Assembly (NCBI GenBank): GCA_024811115.1
Contig: JAKOGH010000670.1
Location: 146,262-210,261 of the forward strand
Source of the DNA: Terana coerulea
Lineage: Eukaryota; Basidiomycota; Agaricomycetes; Polyporales; Phanerochaetaceae
DNA: 64,000 bases
Direction of reading: 5' to 3'
Below, one piece after another: positions 1-11,175 of this stretch. The notes beneath the pieces are model-generated. The model searched no databases. It saw only the letters and a list, made by a program, of their open reading frames with translations, and was not told the origin of the DNA. Numbering within the stretch: position 1 is the stretch's first letter; each line of letters opens with the position of its first letter. Made by a program: the position numbers and the translations under genes.

Positions 1-363
1 TAGCGAAATAAACTTGCTTCTGTGGGAAAGGGAACAGTACTGAGATATTTACCGGTGGTGGCGCTCGTCAAAATGAACAGACGAGTGACATCTACGAATA
101 GTTAGCTTCCATATTTCAAAAACATGCGGTGAGGGGTTCCCTCAAGCGAACGAATGGACCCTGAGCGGGACAGACGCCACGAGGGCCAGCGCCTTAAGAT
201 GAAACTTCTTGCATGGAACTCCGGGGTCAGCAAACGGCACCTCAGTACATGCACGCACCTATACGCACTCCATGTCGATGCATTGTGCAGTGATAAGAAC
301 CCAAGAAACTGTCTCCATTCACGGAAGCATCCGAACTTCAGGTCACTAGGCGTGAGCTGGTGA
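1..363. other. No recognised gene (window edge)
   Basis: Downstream flank of the membrane WD40 gene. A 69-codon forward open frame at 154-363 shows no recognisable domain and probably has no function. I see no RNA gene or repeat here. Confidence 0.5.
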
Positions 364-3300
364 TCATGAGAGAGTCGTGGCTCTTCTAGTGATTCGAGGC
401 GATGAGCTTGGAGTAAAGACTTCTGGCAGGTCTCCGTCCTCGCTATGCTGCATCGTTGGGCTTTCCGAGCGATAACCGATCCCGAAAGAAGACCCCCGGC
501 GCCTATAAAACGACGAGGTAGACCCTGGGGTGTGTGGTTGGTCGAAGGTGGGAGAGTGGTGGCTCAAGGTTGGTCGCAGAGACATTACTTCGTTCTTCTG
601 TTCACGGTGCGTGGCAGCCCATACCCGTACCGCGCCGTCATGACCCCCGTGGCGAACATGAGGATGCTCGTTGAGGCATTCCATGACAATGAGGTGGTGC
701 GACCCAGAGATGTCGGAGAGCGGATGAGATGCAGCAAGGTGGCGCTTTCACGGTCCCATACATTTATACTGCCCACTGGTATTCGTGAGTATGGCCCTTG
801 TAAAGAAGGCACTAGATCTCACCCAATTCTGCACGCATGACCATTTTATCGTTTTCGCCGCCGAATATGCTCGCCGCCGGTGCGAATGCCGATCGTGACG
901 GTGATATGAAAGAGTGGCGCAGAGTAAGCAGTGATGAGCTGCCGTTGAGCTGAAGGTTCCACAGCTGCGGTGGTGCCTGTTCGGCGCATGTTGTTTAGAA
1001 ATCTATAACAAGGTTTGGATGTAGCTGACCTTTTCTTCGAAACTGACCAGAAGTGACTGATTATCGGACGCCAAAGTAACGTCGCATGCATTGAAGAAGA
1101 CTGGCGCGCGTCTGAGTGGTGAGAGTGAGCACGGAGTGTACTCGCGGCAATCAAGGAACAGCTCACTTTTCGACAGTACAAGTTCGGAGGCTGTATACTA
1201 TCGTAAGAGCACGTTAGCGAATCAATGCAGTCAAGAACAAGCGCAGCACACAAATGATCTGGTTCATCCCAATCACGTCCTCCGAGGCTTTGGATTCATG
1301 CCGAACGGATCCAACGCCAATCATCCACTGCCCGTCTTGAGTGACCACAACATCACTCAAGTCCATGTTGTCGATAGTATAACGTATGACGACCTAAATA
1401 GATGAGCTTAATTATCTGAGTTGGGACAACACTCCACTCACATTCCCTTGCAAGTCCTGCGGAGTCTTTTTCAGCCGAGCTGCTTTCATGAAAACCGTGG
1501 CTAGACTTACAATTTTGACCGCATGCTCGGCTTCGATCGAGAGGAGACCTGGCAGAAGCTTCTGTCAGTATGCTAACCAACAAAGAGGTGCCCGATACGT
1601 ACCTTCGTCGTTTGGCAGCCACTTCACAGATTCAACAGGGAGCTTACGAACAAGCGAGAACAGTTTTTCCGCTCCGCCCTTGCATTGTCGTTATGCAGTG
1701 AGCAAGGAAAGCAGACGACAGAATAGCCGGAAGTGCCCACCTCTACCCCTTTCCAGAGCCGTATCACATGGTCCCCTTTCGTAAGTAGCATTTTCCCGGA
1801 TGGCGACCTAATCTGCTGGGTCAGATTATACACATCAACACAGAAGACATGCTCGACCTACCACTCCAGTTGACTGACGTAGCTAGTGGTGTGGGTGAGG
1901 GTTCGTAGCGTGGAGAAGTTGTCCTAGCAACTGCATTCAATTCGTTTCTTATGAAGAAATAAACTAAGCAGGCATACGCTGACTTGAAGTATCCTTGTCA
2001 GCTTGTCCGACCCTGTAGTGGCCAACAATGTTCCGCCCGGAGAGAACTGTAAGTCTCGTATCATGTCCGTGTGCACGTCCAACGTCTGTGAAACGTCGAA
2101 GTTTTTCAACTTCGGAACCAAGGTGCTCACAACACCACTCGGTACTGTGGCGCTGTCAGACATCCCCGATAGAAGCCGGCGCGACTGCCTTGGGATGGTT
2201 CTATTCGTGGGTCTCCGAGGGCGCTGCATAATTTCGGTCGATTGCTGCATGGCCATGACTCTGCGTACAATGCCTTTGAAGCGTTCTCTGCCTGTCGGAG
2301 TCTCAGTCGAAGGCGCGCCGTTCTCGATGACGTCGTCCATAGGGTTCTGAGCCTCTAGGTCCGCCGGCGTAACAGGTTCCATGGTATGGTATGAGGGTGC
2401 CGTGTCGCCAATGACGCTCACCGCGTCAAGATCGGAGCTTCTGCTTCCGAAAAAACTCGACAAGGCTTTCTTAATTGTGTGCCATACCGGAGCGCCCTTC
2501 TGAATGAGCTTGCGGTTGTGCACGAACGTGCGTTGGGATTGCTCGAGCGTCCAGGCGACTAGCCGAATGTTCAAGACAACCCTTGCACTTTCTCCCAATA
2601 CGTCTGAGAGTAACTTGTTGCCGTCGTGCCAGTTGAAAATCCAGCGCTCGAAGGCGAACCACACCGACATCGCGGTTAGGCCAAAGCAGCAAGTTGCGGA
2701 GAGTACCGCTGTTAGGATTGATGTCGCCCGGCTCTGAAAGTGCACACATAAGGCATGGCTTACTAGGGACAGTAGGAAGCACGTACTTGTCCGGATGAGT
2801 AGGCAAACACGACGAGGCCAATAAAGAAACAGGCCACTGAGAATACGAGAAAAACGAGGGGTGATCGTTTAATCCATATGAGAACCCACCACGGCACTCG
2901 ATGGTCTGGAGATCGACTACCACGGCATTAGTACGATGGCACCGGAAGATGGGACGGACATACAAGACGGCTTGCATCCAAGTTAGCCCGAGTAGACTGT
3001 TCACGGCTGCACTGATACTAAAAACCAGCGAGGTGAACCAAAAGCTGTTGACGGCGTCTTCAGCGACGGTGCCATTTGCTGTATAAGAGAACTGTATCAT
3101 AGTCGCAGTAACACCGGAGAAAAGGGTCGCCACAGTAGAGAGGTTGACGAGATTGCCTGCTGAGCCTTTCTGTGCGTTACGGATCGTCGGGATTCCTGCA
3201 TATATGCACGATCAAAAACAACGCAGGCATGCTGTGAGAACACTGACGCACCGACTTTGATAAATGAAGGAATAAATGTAGTAATATGTGAGAGACGCTT

Positions 3301-4208
3301 GCCGATTCTGGTTGAGACGTCATGAGCGTATCTTCGTACTGCTGGAGTCTCGATGTCGTCTACTTCGGGAGTAAATTGCTGTACTCGGGAAGGGGGGCTA
3401 TATGCGCACCAATAAATGTGTTAAGATAGTTTGCCCAGCTCTACTGATCGTTAGAGGAGCTTTTTCGCGCATGTATGTAGGGCACGCACCTTGATATCTT
3501 CTTCTAACTTTTGCTCTGGAACTTCATCAACAAACTCCGGGTACTGACTGAAGCAGTCAAGTATAGTAGCAATGTCCTTGGCAAGCGCGAGCAGCTCTGC
3601 CGGAAGTTCATCTGCGGTCGGCTGGTCATGGCTGGTGTTCAACCGTGACACAATGCTGAGCAACCTGTTCCGTCTTCTGCTTCGCCGCTGCCGTTTGAAA
3701 TTCCAGTAGCGGTCGACCTGAAGCTGCCAATGTGTCTTCCGGATGACCCTGTGCGGGAAGAGGGCCATGGCGTTCTCGCGAAATAGGAATAAAACTCTGC
3801 TCAGTCGTTCGCATAGTCGGAAGGATGCAGACAGAATGCCGACAGAGCTTCCGAGTTGACGTGCAGCGTTGGAGAGTTGACGGAGCTGATCATTGTATCA
3901 CTTGAGTGAGATGGCTGGCTTGCAACAAGGGAATAACTTCGCTTACCTCGTTGTCAAGCTCGATTATTTGCCTATTGCACAAATCAGAACGCGCAAGCTA
4001 GGGAAGATAACTGTGAACTCACTTCTCAAACCTGTAGAACGCTGAGGCATCTCCAACTATCTCTGTCTCCTTCTCACGCTCTGTAGGAACTGCCCGCGGA
4101 AACAACAGGAGGTCATCGGCACTTGAAGCGAATGTGGCGCAAGCATAACTCACGAGCTATTGGAACTACCGGCGACGTAGGGCGAATGTCTTCATCGACC
4201 ATCATCAT
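364..4208 (-). CDS. Membrane-anchored WD40 repeat protein
   Basis: Multi-exon gene, start at 4208 (MMMVDEDIRPTSP). Early introns resolve well: after VVPIA the message joins LPTEREKE across a 64-bp intron. Domain order: a helical N-terminal region (FYRFEKQIIELDNE, then RQLSNAARQLGSSVG); a ring-like FRENAMALFP segment; several hydrophobic membrane segments (SFWFTSLVFSISAAVNSLLG, later SILTAVLSATCCFGLTAMS); a Ser/Thr/Pro-rich linker; then a C-terminal WD40 propeller. Blades seen include HTDMIRDLQFSPGGTLLATT, SPSGKMLLTKGDHVIRLW and INVWDRESATLLHLI. The intron at 1808-1861 joins QLEW to SPSGK. The last blade is interrupted: the frame changes in a run of five G (plus positions 644-648), where six would keep FATGGHDGAVRVW open. 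A membrane scaffold or signalling role is inference; WD40 proteins are generally protein-interaction platforms. Strong family resemblance to agaricomycete membrane WD40 proteins; no known function. Confidence 0.8.
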
Positions 4209-4855
4209 CTCAACGCCTCGATGTTCAGTTGGTAGGGGCTTTCCTCAGGATCCAAGGAAGAGTGCGCCAAAGCCCAGGGGGGACGGGGGAAGGAGAAAAG
4301 AAAGGCAGTTTCGAGGCGAATCTTTGAATCGCCGCGCTCCTGGATGTTCGGGAAACCCACATCATAAGGTTCAGTGTTCCTGAAGCCTGGGAGCCGGAGT
4401 ACGAAGGAAGTAGATTAAGGATGATGGCGTTCTACGGGCGCATCGGAGGGGTTAGACAAGGCGTCTGCGGTTGAGCTGGGGTTGAGCCCAGTTGAGTCCG
4501 TGGTGAGCGGATTCTTGTTGAGTAAGGTTTGGTTCAGGAGCACGATGCGCGACCTAGGCCGTAGTGAACAAGGACTTGTCTCACAGGTCAATGTCTGCCG
4601 TGGAGAGCGGGTGAAAGCGATGATACCAGGAATGCCTCGTGTACTGATGCCCCAAATTTACCATACGGTCCACGGAGTTGTCACGTAAGCTTGCATGGAA
4701 TAGCAAGAGCTCGTATCGAAACAGACCGGTGGTAAACAAGTCAATGTGGTCTGCACCTGAGCACAAGATCACAAGGTCCAATGTAAGACGCGGCATTGGT
4801 ACAAACTTCGACGTACATTCCAGTGCGCTGTGATAGGTCGTATCGTACAACTACT
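4209..4855. other. Intergenic, upstream of the WD40 gene
   Basis: Holds the WD40 promoter and the 3' flank of the Rdx gene. Short open frames at 4482-4688 and on the other strand show no domain. Nothing else supported. Confidence 0.5.
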
Positions 4856-5567
4856 TCAAGGCTTGGTCTCTTTCTTGTCAGAATCTGTCTTGTCGGAATG
4901 GCCCAGAGACTTCCCGGGCTGTATACGATCCCTGATACGTTGCTTCTGCACCATCAGAATGAGAGGTTGAGTATATACAGTGATATTTCGCAAATTGTTG
5001 AACGACGCACCAAAACTTTCAGCTCCGGGAACCCTCCCTCCACCTTCCTATCCCATACCAGCGTAGGCGGTTGGCCTGTGAGGTATAACCATACCCTGAA
5101 GCGACCGCCTGTCTCCTCGGTGTTCAGAGGCATCAGAGAAATCGACCTCAAGGTAGGCGTAGGGAAGGTAAGCATGAGCTCCGTCGCAACCCATGTGGCT
5201 CGGTGTTGCCTATTAAATATTCATTTATGGTTCAACGACGGTAAAAGTAGCAAGCGCACCATCGACACTGTCCATCCGCATCTCTTTAGTAATGACAGAG
5301 ACGCAAAAGCGGATTGAGACATACTCTATCACAAAACTCAACGGCAATGCTAGGTGAAGGAAGGATGTCCGGAGGAACGAAAGTTGCGGGATTGAGAGGA
5401 TCCTGGCTCGTAGTCAGCTCATTCTTCTTCTCCTCTGCTGGCCGCGAAGCTTCAGGTTGTTCCTTCACTGGTGGGGACGCATCAAGGCTAGAGCCTGGAA
5501 GTTGCTGCTGGGGCTGAGGAGCATCAGGTTGGCAGTCAGGACAATCTGCAGGATTCGGATTCGACAT
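4856..5567 (-). CDS. Rdx / selenoprotein W-like thioredoxin-fold protein (Cys form)
   Basis: Four exons resolve exactly: 5325-5567, 5260-5267, 5011-5209 and 4856-4945. They sum to 540 nt, 179 residues. The N-terminal 75 residues are Pro/Gln/Glu-rich and probably disordered. The Rdx domain follows: EFCDR-CRW gives the CxxC redox motif, then HRATWVATELMLTFP, SISLMPLNTEETGGRFRVWL and DRKVEGGFPELKVL, all typical of the SelW/Rdx family. The second redox cysteine lies on an 8-nt exon (5260-5267) between introns of 57 and 50 bp. Cysteine replaces selenocysteine, as usual in fungi. The family is linked to thiol redox reactions; the substrate is unknown. Head-to-head with PCH2. The lysine-rich C-terminal tail (SDKTDSDKKETKP) is short and polar. 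Confidence 0.9.
5260..5267 (-). other. 8-nt microexon of the Rdx gene
   Basis: The spliced frame reads GAT AGA | TGT CGA TG | G CAA, giving D-R-C-R-W-Q. The acceptor before it reads ggacag and the donor after it gtgcgc. Without it the CxxC motif and the reading frame are both lost. Confidence 0.8.
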
Positions 5568-5802
5568 GAGAATTAGGCGATGCGAAGGTGGTGGGTGAGG
5601 TCGAGATGACTGTACGCGCTTACGCTACCTCATGAGACGCGGTCAGGCCACGCGATGAACATGCGACGCGTACCTCAGGTTAGGGTGGGTCACTTCGCGT
5701 CTTGCTCTTTGCCCAATCTTTGCCTCCAAATTCTCGCTAGCCCGTTGTGTCCTTCAGCTTCGCCTTTTCGGAGAAACTCTACAGATATAAAGATTGACTA
5801 AT
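5568..5802. promoter_or_regulatory. Divergent promoter, Rdx / PCH2
   Basis: 235 bp between two start codons in opposite directions, so both promoters must lie here or in the 5' ends. No clear TATA box with good spacing; motifs not assigned. Confidence 0.5.
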
Positions 5803-7688
5803 ATGAGTGCGGAACAAGGACCATCTACGCAGTACCCTGTTCATAGTGAGTCACAGGCTGATTTACAGTGTCTTTGATATTCTTATCCCTGTCCACGACC
5901 ATAGTTGAAGTTCGCGTGAAACAAACCGCGACTGCGCGTTTTGACACCATTCGCAACACCGTGCACCAGTACATCGCCTCGTCCTTCTCTCACATATATC
6001 TTCCATCGACGTTGCAAGGATGGGAAGACGTTGCGTTGCTGTCCTCCTCTGTGGACCGAATAATAGCGTCAGAATCCACAAGCTCCTCGCCATCCCTCCC
6101 TATAGAACAAATATCGCTGCAAATACACGTCTATCAACCGTCTGATGCAGGTGCTTTTGATGAACTGGCAACAGGCAACGGGAGAGGCGAAGGCGAAGAA
6201 GTCATGGCTGCAAGTGTATGCGAGCTGCCGAGCTTGAACTGGGAAGGCTTGTGGGAAAGCTTGATATACTCAGACGGCATCAAATCCAAGCTTCTGGACT
6301 ACATATATGCTACCGTGCTGTTTAGCGATGCTAACGTTGACTGTGAGTACCACATGCGGCTCTGTACGGCCTGATTCCACGTCTTTCTTTCAGTCAATGT
6401 GGTGTCGTGGAATCGTGTGGTGTTGCTACACGGACCTCCTGGGACGGGCAAGACCTCACTCTGCCGTGCTTTAGCCCAAAAGCTGTCTATACGACTATCA
6501 GCTCGGTAAGAGGCATACGCCCCGCGTTCTGCTGTAACTGAGCTCCCAATCCAGATATCCTAACTCGCGCTTACTCGAGATTAACTCGCATTCACTATTC
6601 TCTCGATGGTTTTCCGAGTCAGGCAAACTCGTCCAACGTCTGTTCAGTACCGTTACAGACATGGTCGAAGACGAGGACACCTTCGTGACTGTACTTATCG
6701 GTATGACTTGCGCATAATGGCACTTCCTCAATGTCTGACAAACGTGTCGATTTGCAGATGAGGTTGAGTCTCTCACCTCAGCTCGAGCAGGTGCAATGGC
6801 GGGCACAGAACCTTCAGACGCTCTTCGAGTCGTCAACGCATTGCTGACACAACTTGACAAACTTAAGCACAGAAAGAATGTGTTGGTATTATCCACAAGC
6901 AATCTTGCCAAAGCAATCGGTCTGTCACTGCCTGGCAACACTTGCTGCATGTGCTACCATACTCAATATGGCGCATATACCCACTAGATTCTGCATTTGT
7001 GGATCGCGCGGATATCATCCAATATGTCGACCTACCTCCGCGTGACGCCATTTACGGGATACTACGTACCTGTCTCAGCGAACTCGTAGAAAAAGGGATT
7101 GTCTCGGAAGTGGTGAGCCATCCTTCGCTCCCTTGGGGAGCCACCGTCTCATCCATCCACTAACGTGCCCAACAGGATGTACCAAATCTAACGCAAGCAA
7201 TTCTCTATGAGCGCACGGCCAGCTTTTCTCCTACCGTCCCCAATGTCGCTTCTCTTCAAATAGTCTCTGGTCAACCACCCACGGCGACAAGTCCGGCCGT
7301 TGACTCGAAATCCACATCACTCATGCAACCGAACGGCTCGGATCAGCGTGAGAAGTCGAGGAGTGTGGCCTTGAGGCTGCTATCGCTGGCCGAAAAATGC
7401 AGGGTGCGTAGTGAAAATACGAGCGCATACATACACTACTCAGGCCAATTCAATTGACACCCACAGGCACAAGGCATGTCAGGCCGGTCGCTGCGCCGAC
7501 TGCCTGTCCTCGCACACGCTAGACATATTGGTACCATGGCGATGCTGCCGCCAAAGCTATCATCAACTGCTGTGAATGGAAAAGGCCGTCTCAGTGGCCC
7601 TAGGACGGATGTTATGGTCTGGCTGGACGCGATGGACAAGGTTGTTGAGGGTCAGGCGACAGAGCGGAGTCATCTGAACCACGCATAG
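5803..7688 (+). CDS. PCH2: Pachytene checkpoint protein 2 (TRIP13-type AAA+ ATPase)
   Basis: AAA+ remodeller that acts on HORMA-domain proteins in meiotic checkpoint and recombination control (family knowledge). Exon 1 is 5803-5845 ([14 protein letters not shown]); a 59-bp intron joins it to [14 protein letters not shown] at 5905. Exon 2 runs to 6342 and exon 3 from 6394 to 6505. Seen in order: [20 protein letters not shown], Walker [29 protein letters not shown], Walker B VLIDEVESL, the sensor-1 region [27 protein letters not shown], and a C-terminal lid ending [18 protein letters not shown]. All catalytic motifs look intact. Neighbours are functionally unrelated. Confidence 0.93.
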
Positions 7689-7999
7689 GTTTGTGTACGT
7701 GTCCTATCTTTGTCGCTCTTGGCAGAAGGGCTTCGTGCAATATGCTCTCAACACGCTGTTTATCACAATGCTGCACTACCTGTCCTTGCCATCTGCAAGT
7801 TGTATCATGTTACAGGCTGGCGAGACTTTCGGGACCTTCGCAGCGTGGGAGATTTACCGAACACAAAAAGGTTTGCGTTATCTTGCCAAGTCTTTGGACA
7901 CCCAGACACTGCACCAACGGCTGAGGAGTTGAAGAGGTATTGAAGTAGACAGGAATCGTGTCAAGGGTATATATATATCACTACAGAATCGAGAAGGCT
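7689..7999. other. Convergent 3' region between PCH2 and SDR
   Basis: About 310 bp where all three forward frames stay open for some 230 bp. No domain or codon signal is recognised, so it is taken as 3' UTR. Confidence 0.4.
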
Positions 8000-9421
8000 T
8001 CATTGCTTCTCCTTGACTTGCTCCGACAAGTACTCCCAGAGTTGCTGGCCAATCTTCGGGTCATACATAATATCCTGCGTCTTGCCGACTCGCGCGTATG
8101 GGATAAGAAACTGTAATAATGCGTTGATATAATAGAATCTCGTTGACAGGTGGGAAAGCCTACCTCGCCGTTATATTTCGCAGTCTCTGGCAAGGTGCCT
8201 GCCCACAGCTGCGTAAGAGCGCCCAGAGAGGCCTCATGCAGTATGCGATCCTGTTCGGAGTGGGCAAGGGAGCGTTAGATACAGTAGCATAGCCAACAAC
8301 GATGAGACAGGCGCACCAGTATCCATTTCTGTATTGGCGACGAAACGTGTCTCTGCAGGTCCGTCTTTAGAGCACCTGTTGCACAATGTCATGAGGCGAT
8401 GCGAGAGTGTATTCAGCATGTATCCTACCGGGGTCGCAAACGAACGAGAGTACGCCTTGAGATGCGTAACGTTTCGCAGCCTCATGAGAAACGACTGCGT
8501 TTAACTGTGTCACACGGAATGATGAGTTAGCGTATGTTGGAAGATAAGAACTGGGAAACACCTTGCCATTTTGCTTTGCATGTACAGCATTTGGGCCCCA
8601 ACCTTCTGACGGCTAAGGTCCTCCCTGAATGTTTCCCAGTGGACCTTGTCGAGAAGATGTGCACCGCTGCTAGACGTGGTGATTACACGAGAGTGACCAT
8701 CCGGAGAGCTCTTTGCAGCTTCAGTCAGTGCCGGGAGCAGAAGCTCGGTGAAATAGAAATGGCCTGCGAGCGTTATGCATGAGTGAATTAGATACATACG
8801 CCGGCGCATCAGGGAAACCCACCAAGGACGTTGGTGCCAAACTGCAGATCGTAGCCGTCTGCGGTCAGTTGATCAATCGGAGGTGTCATCACGCCACTAT
8901 AATATATGCAAATCAGCATCTTGGTAGACAAGCCCTGGTACCGTAGCTCACGCATTGTTGAAGAGCATGTGGAGTTCGCGTTCCTTACTCAGGAACTCCG
9001 CTGCCGCCCTACGCACAGACTCCAAGCTCGACAAGTCGAGCTCGAGGAATATGGCCTCCTTCCCTGTTGCCGCTTTCAAATCTGTGATGGCAGCCTCCGC
9101 TTTAGATTTGCTTCTAGCGGCCAAGTACACCTTTGCATTGTGTTGCAACAACGCCTATGAAATCGAAGCCATGTTAGTTTCGAACGCCAACAGACCGTAT
9201 GGGTTCTGCTTACCTTGACAGTCTCTTTGCCAACGCCAGTATTAGCACCTATTACCGTAGCAATCAACAACGAGGCTACGAGATAGCCACATGGTTAAGC
9301 ACATACCAGTAACGATTGCGACTTTCCCGGTGAGATCGGGGATTTGATCCACGGAGAAGGTCGGTGTTGGCGGCCACAGCGCTTGGAGTACCCTCCAGAT
9401 ATTCTTCAGCTTGTTGAACAT
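8000..9421 (-). CDS. Short-chain dehydrogenase/reductase (retinol dehydrogenase-like)
   Basis: NAD(P)-dependent oxidoreductase with a Rossmann fold. Start at 9421 ([16 protein letters not shown]), then [11 protein letters not shown] joined across an intron to GANTGVGKE, giving the TGxxxGxG cofactor motif. Further signatures: [16 protein letters not shown], the FNNA segment after beta-4, [13 protein letters not shown], and the catalytic YMQSK (YxxxK). The C-terminal part, [16 protein letters not shown], then [11 protein letters not shown] and LIPYARVGK, matches fungal SDRs related to WWOX/RDH. About seven short introns. Stop at 8000. Substrate unknown; the N-terminal hydrophobic stretch may be a weak membrane contact. 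Confidence 0.88.
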
Positions 9422-10599
9422 TTCGCAGGGCTGGTTTCGTTCAACGTAGCAGAAAGGCGTAGAGGGGAGGCAAATCGTCGTGCCTACTGGATGGTATTCT
9501 CATGGCTTTATATCCATCAACCCCGGCCCGCGTGGACTCGACAGCGAAACATTCTGCGATCGACCGGGAAATAGCCCAGAGATGAGAATTGCGTACGTTG
9601 GCAGTGAAGTTGAATGACGCGGCCTCGGCCCGAGCAGACGTTTAGAGGTCCTTTATACCTTGGCGTGTATGCCGTGCGGATACGTCAATCTCTTTGTCCA
9701 GATTGTAGACTGCGGAAGACACTGCCAGCAGAGGCGTATCGACAGGATCAAGACACTCGGAAAAACCAAAAGTCCTGCGAGGGTCCGCCGCTGTTCTCAA
9801 AGTCTAGAAGTCCATATTCCCAGCGGGGTGAATATTGGATGCGCTTGCCTTTCGGAAGCTCTTGTAGGAACTTGACTCACTCACAAAGAAATATCCCCCT
9901 GCTAGCTGGTAATGTACTACCGTTGCGTGGGACTTCTGCCTTCTTTCTTCGATCCGGGATTGTTGGCTGACCCTTGACAACTTGAAAGGAGCAACTGAAG
10001 GTTTGTGGCGACTCAGTGCGACTCAGCCTGACAAGTACTGGCAGGCTGCCGTTCGCACGCACACTCGTCGGCACCCCGGGCCTCGGCCGGCACGGATTTT
10101 GCCGAGATGATAAGCGCCAACATATAAAAAACCTTATACTTGCTGCACACAGTTGAGTGGTTTCTCGTTTTGCTGTTCATTCTGCTGCGTGCTCAGGTCG
10201 ATGAACATCTGCCGTACTGCACCGTGGTCGGATAAAGCAGAGCTCAGGAGCTTTGTGGCGTGGGAATCAGAGCGATCAACAGCTTGAAACCTACCCACGG
10301 TGCAGCAACACCGGTCGGCGAGAGTAAGCTATTAAGGTTTATTATAGTCTCCCGAGGCAGAGCAAACAGAATAATGGAGGTCGGTCGTTAGGTTGAGACA
10401 GTGTCCGGGACAGAAAGTCGCCATATCATAACCATGAGTATCGTGGTCCCACAGCGACTACATACTGTACGAAGCTCCCATGCAAGCGCGACTAATCTTC
10501 CCGAGCTCTTAGCAAATACGATGACTCGACTGGGACGTCGGATGTGAGCGGCTCGCTTTAATACGTCTAACCGCATCACCAAGAGGCTGTAGGACTAGT
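9422..10599. other. Gene-poor intergenic stretch
   Basis: Upstream of the SDR. Scattered open frames (9614-9970 forward, 10388-10582 reverse) show no domain. An AT-rich element catataaaaaacc lies near 10120 but no gene clearly follows it. Confidence 0.45.
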
Positions 10600-10634
10600 G
10601 TTCAACGTTCAACGTTCATCGTTTAACGTTTAAC
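10600..10634. repeat. 7-bp tandem repeat, five copies
   Basis: Five consecutive copies of GTTYAAC, one with A to T (gttcatc), in perfect phase: two gttcaac, one gttcatc, two gtttaac. Each unit has partial dyad symmetry. Confidence 0.85.
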
Positions 10635-10775
10635 GCCCGCTGCCGCCTGCGACGAAGTTTGAACCCACTGGCAGTCCTCGGGGAGTCGGGTTATCCCAAA
10701 GAAAGCGAACCGGCGATGCCCGATTGGGACATTTGCCACGTTTTTCGACGAGGCTGACCCGCGACGCGATCGAGG

Positions 10776-10800
10776 CGCGCCATGTTTACGCGCCATGTTT
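10776..10800. repeat. Direct repeat CGCGCCATGTTT
   Basis: Two copies of the 12-mer at 10776-10787 and 10789-10800. They are bracketed by two copies of acgaggctgacccg (near 10748 and 10812). Together they form a small nested repeat just upstream of a TATA box. Confidence 0.75.
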
Positions 10801-10846
10801 GTTGACAAACAACGAGGCTGACCCGTGAACTACCAGCCTCAGAGCG

Positions 10847-10854
10847 TATAAATA
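10847..10854 (+). promoter_or_regulatory. TATA box (tataaata)
   Basis: Perfect TATA motif followed about 35 bp downstream by the start of a long pyrimidine tract, an arrangement common in highly expressed fungal promoters. A transcript running rightward is inferred. The first downstream ATG in this orientation (11162) opens a frame of only 44 codons. Confidence 0.45.
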
Positions 10855-10881
10855 CCAGGCCACTGAGGCTCTACCGTCCTC

Positions 10882-11095
10882 AGCTCTCTTCCCCTCTTCC
10901 TCTCTCCCCTCTTCCTCTCTTCCCCTCTTCCTCTCTTCCCTCTTCCCTCTTCCCTCTTCACCTCTTCCTCTCTTCCCCTCTTCCCTCTTCCCTCTTCCTC
11001 TCTTCCCTCTTCCCTCTTCCTCTCTTCCCCTCTTCCCCTCACTTACCTCCCCTCCCTCCCTCCCTCCCTCCTCCTCATCGCCTCTTCTCTCCTTC
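10882..11095. repeat. Polypyrimidine low-complexity tract (CTCTTCC)n
   Basis: About 214 bp of almost pure C/T on the plus strand, built from variants of ctcttccc and ending in cctccctccctccctcc. The complementary strand makes a long Glu/Lys/Arg/Gly-rich open frame that is an artefact of the repeat. Confidence 0.9.
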
Positions 11096-11175
11096 GCGTC
11101 GCCATCTTGACTCCGCACTCTCTCCCCTTCCCCGAGTTCGGACAGGCATTCCCCAGGTTGGATGTCTCTCCCGGC

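Noticed and set aside
4100..4220. Apparent frameshift near the start of the WD40 gene
   Set aside because: A proper 64-bp intron (gtgagt to gggcag) removes the conflict and joins VVPIA to LPTEREKE.
5840..5905. Apparent frame change or tiny 23-bp intron at the start of PCH2
   Set aside because: A 59-bp intron from gtgagt to ccatag gives H-I-E-V-R-V-K in frame.
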